DNA from: Larus michahellis
Taxonomy: Eukaryota > Chordata > Aves > Charadriiformes > Laridae
Length of the DNA stretch: 64,000 bases
NCBI RefSeq assembly: GCF_964199755.1
Contig: NC_133898.1
Coordinates: 104,088,847-104,152,846 of the forward strand
Direction: 5' to 3'
Below, piece after piece: positions 21,601-33,900 of this stretch; within the stretch, counting starts at the first letter, position 1; each line of letters starts with the position of its first letter. The notes below the pieces were generated by a model that searched no databases, was not told the origin of the DNA, and saw only the letters and a program-made list of their open reading frames with translations. A program made the translations under genes and the position numbers.

Positions 21601-24600
21601 TCCTGTAGTGAGTGATTTGTGTTTGCTCATCCTCTCCCTTTGTTCTGTTCTCGATCAGAGTGTCCTGTTCCTATCCTCGTCAGTCCTCATGCCTCTGACT
21701 CCTACAGTTTTTGTTCATTAATTTTCATTTGCCAGTGATGTCTCCTTCCTTAAAAACTCTCCTTCTGTTTTGCCTGGCTAACTTTTTTTGAATGCAAAAA
21801 ACCAAACAGGACTCAACATCAGGAATCCAACTCCTGCTTTCCCCTTCTCCATCATCTTCCCTTCCCTTGAGTATTTTTTCCCTTTCATTTAATTTTGATG
21901 TCTTACAGTTTCCATCTTCTTTAAATAATCTGATCTACTAACTCATTTTCTACAGACCTAGAACTCCCAGACTTCTGTCTTATTTTTCTTCTTCTCTTGT
22001 ATAATGTTGACACTTTTATATTTGAATTCAGGAGTGTTGTCATTTCCCTTAACAAAATTCTTTGACTTCTCTATAGGCTCCCCCTCGTCACTGAATTTTC
22101 CACAGCATGCTGTATTTAGTGTCCTGATTATCTTCTCTGCTTCCCTTTTCAGTTTTGCCTATACCCTTCCCCAGAATCCACCTTTAGAAAAGTCACTAGT
22201 AGCTCATAAAATCATAGGGTCATTTAGGTTGGAAAAGACCATTAAGATCTTCGAGTCCAACCATTCTTCTCATCCCATGAAATCTTTTAAATTTTTCTCA
22301 TACATCATTCTGAAAATTATCTCATCTTACCGCCTACTAAATGTATTTTCATTATTTTACATACTCTTTCCTCTTCTCTCTCTTGACTTTGGGCCTTTTT
22401 CTCTAGCTAGGTTCTTAAAGAAAAGAGGATTCTGCAACTGATTGATAGCTTTTGAAACTGCTGGCCAACTTCAACAAAACTGGACCAAGGTGCAGGAACT
22501 AGGGCTAAGCTGGGAAGAGAACCAAGAGAACTGGGGAAGTCCAAGGGAATGGCAATGGGCGAGGGATTCTAGTACAGGAACTTAGGCTATGTTGGTCAAG
22601 TATTAAGCTATAGGTGTGAATCCAATAAAAATCAGGCTTCGTGTGCTTACAAAATACTGTTTTCTTTAAAGGTGCCACTTCCCTCTGAAATTATTCTTTC
22701 CTATGCACCAAACATTTTTTGCCTTAAACCTCAGCATAAATCAAATTTTGTTTGCTTCTCTGATCACTGTTCCTGTCTTCTATACTTATTGTCTCATTGG
22801 GCCTCCAGCGTTCTTTCAAATGTCAGAATTCACAGCATTCACTAACTTCAGAATATAGCAGACATTATTTTAAATTTGATTCAAGTGTGTCCTCTCTTTG
22901 CCTTCCCTTATCCGTTATTGTCAAACTCCAAGTTTGACTGTTGTAGATTAACCTTTCAAAGGCTAAAAAAATGTTTATCACTGTGCTGAGTAGGCACTTA
23001 AGTAAAACCCACAAAACTTGCACAACAGAAATACTACTACTTAGCATTTCACTGACAGTATTTGTAACAGATGGGTTTAAAAAGTATGCAGCTGAAGAAG
23101 GAAATATGAAATAGTGCATCACCTGAATAGACCAGCTGTTAAGCATTACAGTCCCTCCCTCAGAGAAGCCCTTTGTCATGTCAGTGCCACATTGAGTAAC
23201 GTTAACAAGTCATCACCTATGATTTCCTGAACTTCATTCTGATTCATAGCTGGTTTCGCCGCTTTGTCCTTTGAAGAGGAGGACTTTGCACCTGTCAGGC
23301 TGTGTGTAGCCATGTATTCATGTGTATAAAGTGCTTGCATCAAGTCATTTATAAACTTTTGAGGTTTGCTCTTGTTACAAAGTGCAATCTGCCACTTTTC
23401 GATCTTGAACTGGAAAACAAAATTGGTCATAGGCATAACTATTTCAGTTCTTTAGGAATATTACATAGTATTACCTCTGAAATATTTTTAATTTTTTTAA
23501 TTATTCTTTTATTAATTTTATTTTTTTAAACCACAATTTCAAAAGTTATCTCTGCAAACACTTCACCAAGCGATCCTGATTACTCACCAGTGGAGTCAGG
23601 ACGTGTTCAGACATATCGAAATCCTTCTGCTTGCACTCCATGCGGGCTGGCTGTGATCCAGTTCTGGCGTGGATTCTGTACAGCCTCGGGAGCATGGCAC
23701 TATGCCCAAGCTAATATTCCTGCCTCCGAGCAGACATGCCCTAAGAGCTGTGACATCTGGTCCTGGGCTTTGTGAGTGACTTCTACACACAGCAGTTGTA
23801 CAGCCTAAGTATTTGAACTCTCCTAATGGGCAATTTTGAGCTACCTCTATTACATAAGTCTACTTTGCTGAGAAAATTAGGTCTCTCTATTTCTTTGGAG
23901 ATGTTAGGTCAAATTTTGTGTATTGCAATATTCAGTCAAAACATCATACCTTGAGAATTCTTAATAGATTTCTTTGGGCTTTAGGACCCCCTGACAACAC
24001 ACAAGAATGATTTCCACCGCCTGGCATGACTCAGTGCGTAAGAATGTTCATGTAAACTGTGAATGCAGAAGCTAGAATTATTCTTTTGGTTGTGTCTTTG
24101 TATTTGTCATGTAGAGCCTCTGTGCCTCAGATTTCTCAATTATGCTCTGTTATAATTACAAAGAATAGGGGAACATCCTTACTCAGTATCTACATATATA
24201 TATATATGTATTTGTACTTAAGTGCTGGCCAGTGTCTGGACCAAGAGCAAAAACATACCATTCCCCAGTCACTTATTAAGAGTTTAAGCAGAGTGCTGGC
24301 ATTTTTCTTAGATTATCTCTGAAACACTACCATTCCCCTTTGGCATCCAAACCATGAAGCTGGACGTTATCCCTGGATCTCAGTATTTTATTTTCTTCAT
24401 GCATCCACATTCTGCCCTCAGTCACAGATGTTCAAGGTCACAGAAATCAAAGCGAGTTTGAGAGTGTACCATCACACTGGATAAAGTCTAGTGTTTCTCA
24501 TGGAAACAGCTTTCTGCACAAAAGAAGCTCATCAATCACATGGTTTTTACTGATGCTTATTTTTTGTATTTGTTATACTACAACAGTAGAGTTTGTACTG

Positions 24601-27600
24601 TATAAAATTTTCATTTTTATGCCTGAAATTGCCTTTTAACTGACCTGTTTTTCTGTCTGTTGCTCCTCGTCTTCCACATTCAAAGTTATTGGTGAGCTGG
24701 AGTTACTATGCATAGCTGCGTATGAATCTGCTAACGGATGGCTAGATGCTTTCCAAACAGCATGTGAATGCAGACTGGACGTAGATGATGCCACTCCCCC
24801 TTTCAGCAGTGCTTCAGCCATTCCTACCAGTTCCTCAAAATGGGTGACTGCCTGTGGCAACACTGAAATCAAATGGAAAGTGAGGGATAAAATAGTATTG
24901 AAGCTTTCAGACTCTAATTACATAAGCATGTATATTTTTGCAGTAAGATTCCTGTCATAATGCAAGAGAGTCAAAGTAGTCAGCAATGACGCTTTAACAT
25001 ACTTTTTTCCTATTCTCTCAAATGTTTTCTTGCCATTCTGCTGTCCCCACCCATAAAGATCTGGCCTCCGTTTCTAGAACAGGATAGATCAGTTCTCTGC
25101 AAGGCTAAGAGGAACCATTAGTTCATGCCCATCACGGCATTAAACGGGCTATTTCTCTTTTTTCTTTTTGCTATCTCAAAATCTCTACAAGTCTGTAAAG
25201 CTATTGAATGCAGGCTAAGTAAAGTTATGTCTGATTTTTTTATTTTTTGATTCAAGGAAGTTACATAAGCTGCATAGACTTCTTTTTTCCCTCTTTTTTA
25301 ATCTATAGATAATATCTTTTAAATAACCTTTTCTCCAAGTAATATTTATTTTCAAATATAAACTTTTATTGAGTTCATTAAGAAGAATCAATTCAGAGCA
25401 AATAGGATGCAAGGGATAAGGAATCAGCAAGATACAGAATCAATAAATTCTAGAAAATACTGTAAAAGACTAATAAAAGTGCTTAAGATACACGGCAAAT
25501 AGACCTAAATGTACAAGAAAAGTTGTCAGACAGTAACAAAATGTTTAAAAATAATATTCAAAAAGGTGAAGATGAATGATTCAGGTCAAGATGAATAACA
25601 TATGGAATGGAATGAGGTGGGCAATGAAACTGAAGATAAGCACTTGCGAAATCATATGATAATAAAAAAAGAGAAGAGATACTAGGCTGTCTAGGGACAT
25701 TATGATGTAGCTGGCAAGGGAAGGAGCAAATCCTCTTTAAACCTTCTTGATTCACTAATGTTTTGAAAACTTGGATTCAGTCTTGTCTGCCCCAGAGTAA
25801 GCAAGAGGGGCTTCAGAGATGATCACTAAGTGGTGAAAGATTCATTTATAAAAGAACAAAATGGTCCTCCTCTGGGAAAGGACTAAATTTTTTGCACCTG
25901 GAACTAACTCAGATTATCAATAATGAGGAATTACCAAAGTAATTAGAAATTAAATCATTCCAGAATAAATACGATTTCAGTAGATCAAGACAGACCGCTA
26001 ATAAATAAGGTTAGTTGGACTGGTCAGTGGAGTGTTTGAGCTTAGCTGATGGTTATACACAGCATACAGGAAGGTTCTCCTGGGAACAACTGACAGGATT
26101 TAGACAGATTTTTCCACTTCTAACTCTATGATTGCATGGCCTCCGTGTAAGACAGTTTTTTCTAAGTGCTGCTGGAGTTAAATGTTGCCATGTATCAAAG
26201 ACTTTGATGCTAATGGTAGACCTTGATCGTGTCAGGTGCTTGAGCATCCATAATTCCCATCCAAATGGCCTCTTATAAATCAAGCTTTTCATGACCTTCA
26301 GGCTTTCCTCTTCATCACAATAATTCCCCTGACTTTACCTTGAAGCATCACCAGGGACTGCCTCAGGCGGCAGTTTTCTCTCATGGTGTCTGTCAGCTTC
26401 CTCTTGAGGCTTTTTATTTTGGCACACAGTTCTACCTTGGATAGTTGAAATAAAGGCTCTTCATCATCACTGCTACTTTCACTGTATAGAAGGTTGCTTC
26501 CTGAATACGGTTCTCTCTGGAAAAAAAAAAATAAACCCGTGATACCTAGAACAACAGCAGCATAAAATTAAAGCATTAAAACTAACATTAAAATATCTGG
26601 CTAAATCAGAATATTTTCTTTGTACACGGAATGCATGAACAGACTCAGTGTATTTTAGTAATAGCTGCTACTGGACGTAGCTATCACAGTTCTTATTAAA
26701 ATTAAAAATGAAACATCAGTGTAGTACGTAACTGTTAGATACTTCTCCCTCTGTTCTCCATTCACCAGTTTTCTAAGGTAGTGTCTTTGAGAACCGTTAG
26801 CTTCACTAAACCAAAAGCCTTACGCCCCCCTAAACGAGTAAATTTCAGTTTGCTTTTGCTTAATACATTAAAATTGCTGAAGATGAGATGTTTACCTGTT
26901 TGTTAATTAAAGATGTTTCAAGTTGACTCAGGATGTTGGCAGGAGCAGATGCCTGCAATGATTTCTTTCTTTTTATATGCTTCATCATCTTCCCCTGGAA
27001 ACAAAAGCATAATGGTGCCTTTGCATTCCTATGGGGTCTTTCATTACAGTATCTCATAGTATATCATAAACTTTTATTCACTGTGCACTTGGCGTTCTTG
27101 GTTAGCATTTTTTAAAAATATGTTTGTAACTTTTTGTTAAGATTTATGTTTTCTGTCCCTACATTTTGTCACTGCAGATCTCAGCACAGTGCAAAGCTCA
27201 GAAAACCTGGTCCCTTCACTTTTTTATGCAGTGGTCAGATTTCTGTCTTATGGGAGAAAAAGTAACGAAGCTACAGAGCATCCAAGTCTCAAATAACACT
27301 TTTCTCTTTAAATAGCAAAGGACAAAAATCTATTGGCCTACTCTGACAGGTTATTGGGCTGAGCTACCATGTGAAGACTGCCTGTATTCCTACCTTTACT
27401 GTACATATTTTGTGTATCATATTGTGAAGAATTAATAGTTAAGTGTCCTTCATTCCATTATGGGCCTACCAATATCAGGCACGCAAATAGAGAAACTCAC
27501 CTGTTCGTTATCCAGATCACTGTCCTCACTTTCTGAGAATATCATTTCTATCCTCTTCCTCTTGCCTTTTCCAAGGACTTGAATTTTTGTAATTTCATCT

Positions 27601-27952
27601 GCTCGTAATATCTTTTGCATCATTTCCACCAGCTCTTGGGGGTCATCTGAAGTGACGGAAAAATAAAAAAAAGCCAAAGCACAGAAAATCAGGTAGCAAT
27701 ACCTTACAACTAGATTAAAATTTTGTATCAGACAAATGCTCTGGAACTGCACTCACCACTCATGTACACAACTTTCACCAGGTGCTTTTCTGTCTTTCTT
27801 TCACCCACAGGCCAGTTTACTAGCACGTGCTCATTTGGTTTCAGAAGTCTTTCTAGTTCATTGTCATCACTGGGAAGGTCCTGTATCCATGAAGTCTCTC
27901 CAATTTGCAGTGAATTATCATTTACAAAATCAAACAGCGTGAATTTTTTCAT
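18403..27952 (-). CDS. BEND6: BEND6, BEN domain-containing protein 6
   Basis: Seven minus-strand coding exons join in frame: 27952-27757, 27646-27501, 26516-26339, 24862-24645, 23409-23217, 21355-21217 and 18670-18403 (1338 nt, 445 residues). Residues 1-74 form an N-terminal module (KKFTLFDFVNDNS through KVVYMSG). M75 matches the human 279-residue start (MQKI). KGKRKR at 92-97 is a likely nuclear signal. A coiled coil is likely at 139-173. The BEN domain covers about 247-350 (KWQIALCNKSKPQKFINDL, then NQNEVQEIIG, then NCTKKP). Residues 357-445 are a Ser/Pro/Gln-rich tail. Human BEND6 is known as a nuclear BEN-solo protein that binds the Notch effector RBPJ/CBF1 and represses Notch targets in neural cells. 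The core identity is firm; both terminal extensions are inferred from splice phase. Confidence 0.9.
18767..18958 (-). other. Candidate alternative 3' exon of BEND6
   Basis: An AG acceptor (GGTACTGCAG|TTTTG) opens a segment that is free of stops in two minus-strand frames. From exon 7 the phase-matched frame gives about 48 residues containing YDYDSGEGTWSQ and ends at TGA 18815-18813. The other frame gives 61 residues ending at TAG 18772-18770, with AATAAA at 18759-18754. A GAG|GTGAAA donor also lies inside. This could be an alternative terminal exon or chance. Confidence 0.25.
20165..20565 (+). mobile_element. CR1 LINE 3' end, plus strand, diverged subfamily
   Basis: About 400 bp. It reads GAGGAGAGGCTGAGAGAGCT, GGACTTGTTTAGCC, CAGGTTGCCCAGAGAGGCTG and CGGGGGTTGGACTAG, ending AACTATTCTGTAATTTG. 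The wording (GGACCAGAGGCAATGG, GAGATACTCAACCC) marks a subfamily different from the copies at 10344 and 15560. A 23-bp near-duplication (AATCTCTTATCCTGTT twice) lies at its left end, about 20137-20178. Confidence 0.9.
21217..21355 (-). CDS. BEND6: BEND6 exon 7 (end of BEN domain)
   Basis: The acceptor TTATGTTGCAG|GAATC joins to exon 6 in phase 1. It encodes ITKQLFPNTDDALIRRMMGQ and KLNNCTKKPILSKDLNS, matching human BEND6 to within a few residues. The human protein ends four residues after this (QDIK). Here the frame goes on as GAFQKHSF to a strong donor, TTTTG|GTAAGT. If not spliced, the next codons are TGG TAA, so either a short or an extended C-terminus is possible. Confidence 0.92.
21356..23216 (-). 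other. BEND6: BEND6 intron 6
   Basis: About 1.9 kb. It includes a short CR1 3' relic at 22207-22270. The plus-strand frame 22004-22441 is T-rich, runs across the CR1 relic and is not a gene. Nothing else is seen. Confidence 0.7.
22207..22270 (-). mobile_element. Short CR1 3'-end relic, minus strand
   Basis: Contains AAATCATAGGGTCATTTAGG, TTGGAAAAGACCATTAAGAT and GAGTCCAACCA, the reverse complement of the last roughly 60 bases of a CR1-type element. Confidence 0.75.
23217..23409 (-). CDS. BEND6: BEND6 exon 6 (BEN domain)
   Basis: 193 nt; acceptor TTTTCCAG|TTCAAG, donor ATAG|GTGATG, exit phase 1. It encodes FKIEKWQIALCNKSKPQKFI, YTHEYMATHSLTGAKSSSSK and KPAMNQNEVQEIIG. This is the main helical part of the BEN domain and is almost identical to human BEND6. 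Confidence 0.96.
23410..24644 (-). other. BEND6: BEND6 intron 5
   Basis: About 1.2 kb, with a TA dinucleotide tract near 24191-24210. No other element is recognised. Confidence 0.7.
24645..24862 (-). CDS. BEND6: BEND6 exon 5
   Basis: 218 nt; acceptor TTGATTTCAG|TGTTG, donor CAG|GTCAGT. It completes the valine codon from exon 4 and encodes LPQAVTHFEELVGMAEALLK, then a variable serine-rich linker (HSNSSSPITLNVEDEEQQ). The first 25 residues match human BEND6 almost exactly, while the linker has diverged, as expected for a flexible region before the BEN domain. Confidence 0.95.
24863..26338 (-). other. BEND6: BEND6 intron 4
   Basis: About 1.5 kb, AT-rich, donor G|GTAAAG. Short frames only; nothing recognised. 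Confidence 0.7.
26339..26516 (-). CDS. BEND6: BEND6 exon 4 (coiled coil)
   Basis: 178 nt; acceptor TTTTTCCAG|AGAGAA preceded by a long T run, donor CAAG|GTAAAG, exit phase 1. It encodes an acidic patch (SESSSDDEEPLFQLS) and then a helical, coiled-coil-like stretch (ELCAKIKSLKRKLTDTMREN and CRLRQSLVMLQ), residues about 139-173. It aligns with human BEND6 at most positions. Confidence 0.95.
26517..27500 (-). other. BEND6: BEND6 intron 3
   Basis: About 1 kb, donor CAG|GTGAGT. No repeat or gene recognised. Confidence 0.7.
27501..27646 (-). CDS. BEND6: BEND6 exon 3
   Basis: 146 nt; acceptor CACTTCAG|ATGAC, donor CAG|GTGAGT, phase 0 exit. It encodes DDPQELVEMMQKILRADEIT, the basic KGKRKR and the acidic SESEDSDLDNEQ. 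The human 279-residue form starts at the second Met of the MM pair (MQKI). Here the frame is open upstream and joins exon 2 in phase 1, so the bird protein probably begins 74 residues earlier. Confidence 0.93.
27757..27952 (-). CDS. BEND6: BEND6 exon 2, coding part (N-terminal module)
   Basis: The exon runs 27985-27757 (acceptor CGTCCTGCAG|GCAGT, donor AGTG|GTGAGT). The ATG at 27952-27950 is preceded by an in-frame TGA, so it is the first possible start in this frame. It encodes 65 residues with a hydrophobic/aromatic pattern (FTLFDFVNDNSLQIGETSWI, then HVLVNWPVG, then HLVKVVYMSG). The first part resembles the N-terminus of BEND5 (F..D F/L.DN pattern), which suggests a shared BEN-solo N-terminal fold. 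That likeness is by eye only. Confidence 0.8.
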
Positions 27953-27985
27953 TGTTAAGTGGTTTTCTTGTCACACAGACACTGC

Positions 27986-30900
27986 CTGCAGGACGTCATA
28001 GGAAAAACAGCTGTTACCTTGTCATGCCACAGGAATGTTACAAGAATACTTTAAAAAGCCCCTATTCCTGGATATTGGTAATGGCCTTGTATGAAAATAT
28101 CCTGGGCAGGGAAGTGAAAACTAGCCAAGCAGCATGTCATATCTCCCCTGAAAGATGGGAGATGGTCTGCGCCATACATGTACATCAGACAGTTGCCTCC
28201 AAAACTATGCATAGAAAAAGCTTTCACCCACAGAGCCCTTGCTTCCGTATTACTGCCATGCCTAATCTATCTCCTGGCTGGCATCTCTATTACTACTGCA
28301 TTTGCCCCAACAAAAGCTTTCAGTTCAGCCTCTGGCTAAAAGACACAGGTGTGATAAAAACTTTCCCTAGAATGAAGGAAAGCACTAGCTATGCATGCCA
28401 CGAAGAGGGATGTGTGACTTCCAGGGCTGCATTAGTCACCTCATGGTCAGAAAGATGAACAATTGCAGCCACAGAAAACCAACCCAGCACAACGCAGGAC
28501 AACTGACTGGGTGAGGTATGACACATTCCGGCAGTGGAAAACTTGACGTTCAAAAGAAATGACAGGCTGAGGACTGGAAGAGAGCTGGGCTGCTTCACGA
28601 AGAATAACAGCAACAAGGAGAACCCGAACCCAAATATACAGCTAAGTCCTTTGCTTACATAAAACAATGTTTTTAAAGCAAAAGACCATTTCTGGGCTTT
28701 TTAAAGCACTGAAGTTCTACATTGGCAGAAGGGAACAAGTCATACTTTGTGCTTTATTTTTCTAATAAAGCTGATATGCCTTACACAAAAGTGTGAACTG
28801 TAATATACATTACTAAACTATATTGGAAATGTAACCGATTTATTTAAGTCTTTCCATTATACTCAAAGAAGATATTTTCTACTTTAAAATTTTTAAATCA
28901 GATAAAACCAATAAAAGAAAATCTGATTTTAAATCAGATAGGACCTTGATCTTCTTTAAAACAAACATACGGTTTAGCCTGTCAGTTCATAGAGGTGAAG
29001 TACTTTTACAGAGCTGAAAACTCATGAATTCCTAGATGCGACAGCGTGATTTGCGATTTACTTGGCCTCAATCAGTCAGAAGCAAATCTAGTGCCTCATG
29101 CAGAAGCTGTCAGAAAGGTAACTCAGAGCTAGGAAAGGAGAATTACGCGGGGTTATTATGTCTAAGTGAGAAAATCTGGCTGCAGTGCTCTAAGACGCGA
29201 TGTCAATTCATTTGCAGAAGCCCAGCTCACCACTATTCACCATGTCTGTGCTACGCCTCAACAGAGCTGGCTTTTCACACAGGGGTGAATTTGTTAATTT
29301 GCAAGAGACAGCTGCGTGCTTGTCAACATGTTTACTGATACAATGAGGCAAGCAGAGTAAGAAATCACCATTAAAAAGAGTGTTAAATCATGCTTTTATG
29401 CAGAATGTGTTGAGTGTGATAGCGGTAGGATTGTTAAGTACTGCCCTGATGAAGAAAGGAGACTGTGTTTGAAAGAATTCACATTAATTTTCCTTAAAGA
29501 CACTTAGAAAGACTGGGAAACATCCATCCCATGTAAATGCTGGAAAGGTGGCAGCCTGAATATCTATGCCTAGCATGAATCGCCGGACACCTCATTCTGC
29601 CACTGATCCATGCCGAGTGGATCCTCATACTGCAGACAAAGCAGAACCCAAAAGAAGAAAAGTTTCAGCATGGACCTCACTAGAGACAGGTGAGGTCCAA
29701 AATGAAATGGCATGTTTGTCCGAACGACAATATAACAGATTTAGAACAGCTGGTGTGTGACTGCATCAGTATTCTTCCTTCTTTTTCAAAATGCTTTTGA
29801 GTGTATAACCCAGTCAGCTTAACATTTCTCATCTGGCACGAAGAGGTTAACTTCTACCTCTGATCAACCCAGCACAGCCATCCCCATCACCCAGTTCTTC
29901 GATTCTCAAATGAAGTACTCTCAGCTTTCCCCTCCTTGGCCCTTGGCAGTTGCGAGCTACTTCATTACCCTCCTAAAAGCCCACAGAAGATCAACAGAAT
30001 CACAGCAAAGTCAGAGCTGCCAGTGAGCTAACACTAACAGCTGATTGACCGACTTCTGTATTTTTTTAATGTTTCCCTGTAGTCCTCTAACAGTCTATAT
30101 GTTGTTTCTCATTTTGTATTGAGACAAATATTCTCTGAGCCATGGGATGTGCTTGTGGTCTGGGCTCGTACAGGGTTAGCAAGCCAGCCTGGGATTCCTG
30201 GGGACGCACTGAATGCACAGGCTGTTCTCAGCGTGGAGGGTAAGTGATGGTTCCCCACGGCACTGGGGCTATTCACACATACGCTGTGCCAACACTCTGC
30301 ACATCGGTACCAAGTCCAACAGCTTTTGGAAGGTATCAGACTTGCGTATGTGTTATACATCTTAATGAGGTCAATGGACATGCGGACGTCTGGATGTTCG
30401 GAGCCCACGACAGCAGCCTGGTGCCACTGGTAGACACTGTGAAGACCACGGCCAGCAAAACCCTTTGCACAGTCTTTGCACTAGACAAGCACCTGGATCC
30501 ACGAAAATCCATCCCGCCACTCAAAGCTAAGGACAATTTTTACGATGGTCACAACAGGACTCAGAGCTCAGCAATTTGTCTACAGTATCTGTAAAGCTCT
30601 TTTGAGCTGTCAAGATTCTTGCCTGTGGTGGGAGGGTGTACTAGTAAACAGCAAAACTGATTTCACCACGAGTCTTAACAGCTGCCAAGTTAAAATATAA
30701 GCTACATAGGATGCTGAGAGAAATAAGGAATGGATGGGATGGGGTCGAGGTGGTGGAATCTCCTTCTCTGGAGATACTCAAAACCCACGTGGATGCGCTC
30801 CTGTGCTCTAGGTGACCCTGCTCTGGCAGCGGGGTTGGACTAGATGATCTCCAAAGGTCCCTTCCAACCCCCACCATTCTGTGATTCTGTGATCTACTCC

Positions 30901-33900
30901 TTTAACTCCCGAAACGAGTCTAAAAACTTCCCGGCAGCTTTCTAAGGCTTGTGCTCAGTCCTGTTGCTCCTGCTGCTTTTGAAGGGACCAAGGCAGGAAA
31001 GCACTTGTGGGACAGCAACAGCAACTGGCCAGGTCCCCTCTTCTCTGCTGCAGCTCTGCTGGGCATCAACTCAACTGCTTGAATTATATGTAAAGTAACA
31101 AAACTATTACATTGCCAAATAAAAGGAACAGAGTGCAATAGTTGATTGTTAGTATTTTCATAATGGAGCTATGGCTTCAGCTCCCCCAGCAGACATTAAT
31201 CAAACTGTGTCTTTTCACAGAATTTATTGTGACAATCCATGGGCCCTGGGGATAATACCTAACTGTCTGCTGGCATCATCTCTAGCCAGTGATTAAAGGG
31301 AATGGAAAGGTAGAACAAAACGTCTTTAATGAAGAAGAGGAACAGTAAAATACTTCACTTACTGGTAGAGAAGTCCTGCAGTGTTTTCTCACCCTGTTCT
31401 CCCACTGGAGTCAATGTGAACCTTGTTTGAGTCAGGATTGCTGCAGATGCCTCCCTTTAAAACGTTTTATTTGCCAAAAGAGATCAAAGGCAAAATGTAC
31501 TGTATCATCAGGGAAAAAAAATAAAAATCTTGGGGAGCGGGATTAATCTTACCAAACTTTTACTGCCTTAAAAGTGAGAGGTTGTCTAGCCACGTTTGGC
31601 TCAGTCACCGCAGAGAGAGGTGATTCATCTCACCCTAAGACATGTATCTAAAAGACAGCAGATGACTTACGTCTGGGAGAGCCTATTTCTCTCCGCTGAC
31701 TATTCAGTGACTATACAGGGGTAGGTATGTCTCCTTACAGAAGCTGGCTTGGTTGAACCCACCCGATATGAGCTTTTTCTAATTTTGAATAGACTTTGAA
31801 TAGTAGGATAGATTCCAGTAGACCACCTGCTATAGGGAGCCAAAAGGATGGAGTATGAAGTCTGCTAAAGTGTATCTGGTTCCCTGTTTTAAATCTTTCT
31901 AACACAGTTCTGCAAGTCATCAAGTAAGATTTCTGACACTGAGTGCTTTGTTCAGTGGTTTAATTGGAAGATATATAATCATTCATAGACATTACCCTGT
32001 GTGCAGCTACTAACCACAGAGACAGAATTACATGACCTTTGAAAGCCATTTATGTTTTGCAAGTTACTTAATTCTGCTATATTCTCCATTTGAAAACACT
32101 AGCTACCTATTTGAGAAGCACTGAAATGCAAATTTATGATTTGTCACTGTTCTACGACACAAATCTGTCGTCACTTTTTCTAAAAGCAGGTAATTTGTAG
32201 AAGGGGGAAAAAAAGGAAGGAACCATTTAATTTTAGAGCTCTGCAGAGGAAACATTAACTGGACTCTTAATTTTTACAAACATGTTAACACCTCACATTG
32301 GGCACAGATGCTACAAATTTGCACACAGAATATTGTTACTAAGCAACCCAAAAAGCCAGAACAAAAAAAAAAAAACACCCACAAAAGTAATTTAAAGACG
32401 TATCTCACCCTTTGACTGACATAGTCTGTTCCATTCATCCAGAGAGCTGGCAGATGGCATGCTGAGATCATTATTTCTCTTTCCTTTCAGTAAACGCAGT
32501 GTAAAGTATTACAAATTTACAACATGAGACTGTAGACTCACTGGGGCCGATGGGTCTGACTCTGCCATGGCTTAAAACAGGGCTTTGCCACTGATTTCAG
32601 CAAAACAAGAAACTGTACCACGACTGTGCAACACAGCTCCGTAACAAAGTACTAACATTTGATATTATCTATGCTGTAAATCCAGCCTTTGATAATCTCC
32701 ATTTTCCTTGGGGGAAAAAAAAACAAACCAAACAACAAAAACCCACCGCCTTTACTGGGCTAGAAATTCATCTGCCTCACTCAAAACTATATATTTCTAG
32801 TTCAGCATATTGATATTGAGTGGTAGTCACAGATTTAGTTTGTGTTACTTAGACTGTGGCATTTTACATTGAACTTGTCAGGACATTCAATACAATGTTG
32901 GAGTAAAACTCTAGGGCTGCACTGAAGTCTGAAAATTCCCAGTTCTCTGTAGCAAGTGTATGATGGAAAACATGACCACATTTAAATATGTTACATGCCA
33001 TGTTGCGGGTTGTAACCTTATTCTCCTGAAACCAGTGTAAGATTTACTAATGATTTCAGTGGAATTAGGTACTGTTGGAAGAATGCAGTAGTGTTACTGC
33101 TCAAAAGATTTACAGTGGGATATCTTAGCCATTTTATGGGAAAATATGGCTTAAAAGCACAAATCTGCTGTTTTCAGCTAAGAAACACAGAGTACAGATT
33201 TTCCAGAATCATCAGTACCACTGTGTTCCAAATTCAGCTGGAAATCTGGGGGAGCATCCATCAGAACGTTACTGCAACTTTCAAGACTATAAATGCACAG
33301 AAGTGATCACGCTTGTCTTCCACAGGAAGGATACAACCACATGATTTTTATTACTGATAACCAACAGCTCACTTCCTGAGTGTAGATCGCTATCCTGGTG
33401 TGACTATGAAATAATCTGAGATATTTTTCTAAGAAGTGATGCTATTCATGGTACAGTAACATCTTCTGGTTTTATTCAGGCAGATTGTCTTGTTGACTTC
33501 AAAGCCTCAGCAGCATTTACAACAATCCATTTGATTTTGGAATTAATGAAGCCATTATTATTTTTCACAGCAGTGCCCTCCATGCTGTGAGTTTCAGCAA
33601 CCTAGAAGTTCTATAAAGTAGCATTAATACCTAAATATGCCAAAGCCCTTTGTAAGACTGTGGCTTAAATCAAAAGCTTGAAGAAGTTTATTGGAAAAGC
33701 TCTGATTTTTGCATCAAACCATTAACTTTATTTGTAATGCTGAGTGATAGGAAAGGATGAATAATGAACTTACTTATTAAGCAGGTATATTTAGTATGTC
33801 TAGAAGTACTAAACTTTTGGTCTAACTAATAAGTTATTTAACTAACAGTGAAAGATGGTGTTCATTTTAATAAATTTCAAGATAGCAGCCTGGCATCATT

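Noticed and set aside
22004-22441. Plus-strand 145-codon hydrophobic frame
   Set aside because: T-rich DNA encodes Leu/Phe/Ser by default, and a CR1 relic sits inside the frame.
27952-28458. Plus-strand 168-codon open frame
   Set aside because: It lies opposite the BEND6 exon 2 boundary and adjoining intron, has no familiar motif, splice logic or promoter, and looks like chance.
30244-30594. Plus-strand 116-codon frame with overlapping minus-strand frames
   Set aside because: No family resemblance; frames are open on both strands by composition.
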